Shown piece after piece: positions 60,101 to 64,000 of a stretch of 64,000 bases of DNA. The DNA is taken from contig NZ_LR214950.1 in NCBI RefSeq assembly GCF_900660495.1, forward strand, positions 1 to 64,000, written 5' to 3'. Position numbers and translations under genes: made by a program. Every line of letters starts with the position of its first letter. Position 1 is the stretch's first letter. The DNA comes from Mycoplasmopsis gallinacea (GTDB taxonomy: Bacteria; Bacillota_I; Bacilli_A; Mycoplasmatales; Metamycoplasmataceae). The notes under the pieces are model-generated. The model was given only the letters and a program-made list of their open reading frames with translations, did not search any database and was not told the origin of the DNA.

Positions 60101-60125
60101 AATATTACTATTATATAGTAATATT
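60101..60125 (-). promoter_or_regulatory. promoter with operator-like dyad, giant lipoprotein gene
   Basis: A 10-bp perfect inverted repeat, AATATTACTA and TAGTAATATT, with a 5-base centre. On the minus strand TATAAT (60110-60115) lies at the centre. A protein bound to the dyad would cover the -10 box. Confidence 0.5.
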
Positions 60126-60203
60126 GAGCAAAAGAAACTTTGCAACCCTTTTTGAAAATTATTTAAAAAAATACTTTTATACCTATAAGCAACGCATAAA
60201 AGT

Positions 60204-60229
60204 ATAAAAAGCACACCACTAAGGTGTGC
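60204..60229 (-). terminator. terminator of the dnaG-rpoD-nif3 operon
   Basis: GCACACC-TTAGT-GGTGTGC on the minus strand followed by TTTTTATAC. Confidence 0.8.
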
Positions 60230-60243
60230 AGGTAAGTAAAAAG

Positions 60244-61020
60244 TTAAAGGTTTTTATATGGTACTTTTATCTTTTTGAGTAAAAATTTAAACTCTGGTAA
60301 TTTAGCTTGAAGAAGCTCTAAAAGGTGATAAGCAAACACTTCCTCATCAAGATGAGGAATTTCTAAAATAGGAATTTTGTTTTGATTGAAGACAATTCAA
60401 TCGCTTCATTTAAAATCGCTACTAACAATTAAATCAATCCCTTTTTTAGCTATTTGAGTAATTTCTCCAATGTATCCACTTCCACTTAAAAAAGCAATTT
60501 TTTCAATTGGTTTATCAAAGTTTTGGGCTTCAACATTGGTTCCAAACTCGCTTAAATTAAGGTTGTTTTGAAGCCTAGCAACCACATCATTGAAGCTTGT
60601 TTTAACAGTTGCTAAAGCGCTATATGATGGTGATCCATAGTTATAAAAATGCTCTCAACCAAGATATCTTAATATTTGATACGAAGTTCCATAAATGTCA
60701 ATATCGTAATTAGTATGCATTGCAAATCCACTAATTCAATTTTGCAGCATTTTGCTTGCTAGTTCTTTTTTATATGGCGCTTTAATTCATTCTAATTCCC
60801 TTGTTTTTTCAAAGAAAAAAGGATGGTGAGTTAAAATTACATTGCACTTATTTTCAATAGCAAAATCCACCACTTCATTAGTGATGTCAATTGCAAGAAC
60901 AGCTCCAGTAAATTTTTTGTTTTGGTTGGCTTTAACACTAAGGCCAGAGGGGTCTCAAACCTCTTTTCTTTCAAGTGGATAAAGCTTATTTAAGAAAGCT
61001 AAAAATTCTCTAACACGCAT
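60244..61020 (-). CDS. Nif3-like dinuclear metal center protein
   Basis: A 258-residue protein starting MRVREFLAFLNKLYPLERKE. VILTHHPFFFEKTRELEW has the paired His metal ligands of the Nif3/YqfO family, and FLSGSGYIGEITQIAKKGID the conserved SGSG segment. The family is often labelled GTP cyclohydrolase I type 2, but activity is poorly defined. It lies just after rpoD, as is common in mycoplasmas and Firmicutes. Confidence 0.88.
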
Positions 61021-61022
61021 AA

Positions 61023-62462
61023 TTATGGACGGTAAAGATCTTTAAGTTCTTTACTGTGTTTTCCATTTTTAAGCTTTCTTAAAATTTTGTTTTCGATTTG
61101 ACGAATACGTTCTTTTGAAACACCATTTCTTTCTTTAGCAAGTTCTTCAAGTGAATGCACACGGTATTTTTCACCATTTTCATCAAATCCAACCCCATAA
61201 CGCTTACAAATAAGCTCACGTTCATCTTTTTCTAAATCAGCTTCTAAAATACGTTCTAAAGCGCTTTGAAGCTCTTCTTGAGCAGCGTGATCGGTTGGAG
61301 AAATTACGTTATCATCTTTAACAAAATCGCTAAATGATGAATCGTTTTCTTTACCTACTTGTTTATCAAGAGAAATTGGGTCAATGTTGATTTTTCTAAT
61401 GTAACGAACTTTTTCAGCAGTAAAGTTTTTGTCGTATCTTTCTGCAATTTGCTCATCAGTTGGTTCATGTCCAAGCTCTTGTTGAAGCTCACGTTCAATT
61501 TTAGAAATTTTGTTAATTGTTTCTACCATATGTACTGGCACACGAATTGTTCTAGCTTGGTCAGCCACAGCTCTAGTAATTGCTTGACGAATTCATCAAG
61601 TAGCATATGTTGAAAATTTAAACCCTTTTTGAACATTATATTTAGAAACAGCTTTCATAATTCCGGCGTTTCCTTCTGAAATAAGGTCGATAAAACTAAG
61701 TCCACGGTTTTTGTACTTTTTAGCATTATTAATAACTAAACGTAAGTTTCTTTGGATAAGCTTATCTCTAGCTCTTTTACCTCTAAATCCACCTTTTTCC
61801 ATTTGTTCGGCTAATTGACGCTCTTCATCAATTGTTAAAAGTTCCCCATATTTACCAATTAAACGCATGTATCATTTAACAATGTCATTTGTTTCGGTAA
61901 GTTTATTTGAAAGGTTTTTCTTTTGTTGAGTTTCTTCTTCAAGATGCACCCCACCTTCGTGAGTATCAAAAGTAAGCGAACTAAGATCTAAGTCTAAATC
62001 TGAATCATCACCGTGAAAATCTAAAATGTCTTCCTCATCTTCTTCTTTTTCTTCCTCATCTTCATCTTCAGAAGATTCTTCTTCATTGTAATCTTCAGGA
62101 GAATAATCTATGTTGTCATCTTCATCACTAAAATCGTCTTCAAAATCTTCATCATCAAAATCTTCGCTAAAATCTTTATCATCTAATTCGTCTAACTTGT
62201 CTTTATCATCTGAATCACTAAAAATTCCAGCATTTTTCTTAAAATCATCAAGATCTGTATCATCGAAATCACCTTCATCAAATTCGTTTTTAACAATGTC
62301 TTCAGAAATTAATCTTTCTAAAAAATCATCATTATCTTCAGTAATTTCCATTTGGTTTTTTAAAAGAAAATCAAACACTTCTTCTTGCGAAAGGTGTTTC
62401 TTCTTCTTTTTCTTAAGTTGATCTTTTAATAAATCAACAACTAAATCATAATTTTTATCCAT
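61023..62462 (-). CDS. rpoD: primary RNA polymerase sigma factor
   Basis: A 479-residue sigma-70. Region 2 contains [20 protein letters not shown] and [20 protein letters not shown] (-10 recognition); region 4.2 ends in [19 protein letters not shown] (-35 recognition). The N-terminal 200 residues are extremely acidic ([13 protein letters not shown]), apparently a lineage-specific spacer. ATG 62462 is chosen because GGAG lies seven to ten bases before it; an in-frame ATG at 62483 has no such site. It starts one base after the dnaG stop. Confidence 0.95.
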
Positions 62463-62463
62463 T

Positions 62464-64000
62464 TTATTCTCCTTTTTTCTCATCGCTTTTCATTACGGAA
62501 ATTGCTTGGTACAATCTTTTACCTATGAATTTAGTGTTCATATTAATTTGAGTCAATTTCTCATTTTTGATTTCAAAAGCTTTAATGCTATCTTTTAAAA
62601 TTAAGTTTAATTTATTTTTGATGTGATTTCTAAGCACATTTAAATCAGTAACGGTTTTAACTTCTTCACTAAGTGAGTTCTTGATTTTGATTTTTAAATT
62701 AGAAGTTTGCTCAAAGAAATCAATGTTTTCATAAATTCTTTCAAAGTTAGGATTATTAAGCTTAAATTCACTAATTTTTCTTTCTAAAAGTTGCTCCACG
62801 CTTTGAAAAAGTTGATGAATTATATTTTCATATTCAGGTGAAAAATTAGCATCTAATTTGAACTTACAAAACATTAATAAGTTTTTATATGTTTGCTTAA
62901 GCAGTTCATCAGTTGCAAGTTGATCATCTCACATAAAAGCTTCCTCATAAATTTCTTTAGATTGAAGCTCATTTATAAAAAGTTGCAAGTATGCATCATT
63001 ACTTAAACATCTAATTAATAAAGTAAGGCGATTGTCCATAACGATAAAATCTTCAAGCTCATTAATGACTTTTTCAGTATCTCAATTATCATTTATTCTT
63101 CCATGAAATTGGGGCTCAAATTCACCAGGGACATATTCAGGAATATACCCAAGATGTTGATCTTGATCATAACTAATTGGATCATCAATGTAAAGATCTT
63201 TTTCTTTATAATCTGAAAAGTTATTTGAAGCTTGGATTTGATTTTTCTTTTCAAAGTCAAATTCAATATCATAATTAAAATCTTTTTTAACTAAGTTAAT
63301 TAAGTATTTAATTTGATCGCTTTGAGCATTAGCAAAAATTCGCATAAGCCCGCTGGCAAATAATTTAATGTTTGAATATTCGGGTGAAACATCTAAATTG
63401 TGCAAGATTTGCAACTTACGATACACAAAATCAATTGCAGAGCAGCGGTTATTGAAAATTAAGTTAATCAAATCATCTCTTCCATTTTGATGATGATGAA
63501 GAATTTCATCTGCATCTTTTTCAAAGTTGTTTTCAATAACAAAAACTTCCATTCCTTCTTGAAGAATTAATTCAACTGAGCGAATGGTAGCTTTTAAACC
63601 AGCTGTGTCATTATCAAAGAAAAGAACAATTTTGTTATTTTTAAGCACGTTAAGATGTTGCTTAGTTAAAGCAGTTCCCATAACAGCTACAACATTTTCA
63701 ATTCCGGATTTATAACAAGCAATAGCATCCATAAATCCTTCAACAATAATTACTTCTTTAAGTTGCTGGATTTTGTTTTTAGCATTATGGTAGTTATAAA
63801 GAATTTGTGATTTGTTAAATAATCTAGTCTCAGGTGAATTAATGTATTTGGCATTTTCGCTTTTAGCAAGCGCACGAGCGCTAAAACCAACTAAATCACC
63901 ATTATTATTTCTAATTCCAAAGGTAATCCGGTTTTTGAAAATTTCATATAACTGTGGGTTAATAAGCCCAGCTTTAACAAGATCTTCTTCAGAGTAGTTA
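62464..64000 (-). CDS. dnaG: DNA primase (5' end outside the window)
   Basis: The C-terminal 511 codons of DnaG. The visible part begins in the catalytic core (ITFGIRNNNGDLVGFSARAL) and contains the TOPRIM motif EGFMDAIACYKSG and VLFFDNDTAGLKAT (DxD). The C-terminal helicase-interaction domain is divergent. The frame is continuous across two TGA codons. It is followed immediately by rpoD: the classic macromolecular synthesis operon order. Confidence 0.93.

Noticed and set aside
62110-62421. Serine-rich plus-strand frame opposite rpoD
   Set aside because: It is the reverse complement of the Asp/Glu-rich part of RpoD; composition explains it.

Overview
The window is chromosome of a mollicute, most likely from the Mycoplasmopsis/Metamycoplasma side of the old genus Mycoplasma. 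In-frame TGA is read as tryptophan in almost every gene, the DNA is very A+T rich, and the gene set (potABCD, lon, upp, mscL, dnaG-rpoD, large lipoproteins, IS1634-type insertion sequences) fits. The species is not resolved. All gene limits below assume genetic code 4.

Layout. 1-2047: two minus-strand membrane transporters (an ABC exporter cut by the window edge and an APC permease), both frameshifted. 2511-7476: polyamine transport operon potABCD, with potA frameshifted at three T-runs. 7575-15222: three copies of one insertion sequence (called IS-A here) around an intact APC permease, each with target duplications of 94-181 bp. 15323-22516: a hypothetical gene, then a minus-strand run: mutM, a nicotinamidase-like gene, an Smr protein, comEA, comEC, holA, a 425-residue unknown and a choline-kinase-like gene. 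22611-27113: a 1500-residue helicase-nuclease. 27218-33419: membrane proteins, mscL, upp, a putative ECF subunit and leuS. 33437-39672: lon, tRNA-Ser(GCT), trpS-thrS and a small membrane protein. 39775-42414: gyrA. 42571-49657: a nested IS cluster. 49655-60052: one unbroken 3465-codon lipoprotein gene with an SGNH hydrolase domain. 60244-64000: nif3-like gene, rpoD and dnaG (cut by the window end), read as dnaG-rpoD-nif3.

The most unusual part is 42571-49657. A tiny gene there encodes a 30-residue peptide whose eight cysteines follow a strict C-x-C-x2 period, like a minimal metallothionein. Three nested insertions of two related IS elements, with target duplications of 134, 392 and 695 bp, copied this gene so that it is now present four times. 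Three copies keep the promoter, ribosome binding site and reading frame, and take a terminator from the end of the IS. In effect the transposition mechanism amplified a complete small gene.

Other points of interest: LeuRS without recognisable editing motifs, a DUF4011-type helicase fused to a nuclease domain, operator-like palindromes at the giant lipoprotein and trpS promoters, an IS copy that looks like a mosaic of two lineages, and a cluster of frameshifts confined to the first 3.3 kb that may be sequencing error.
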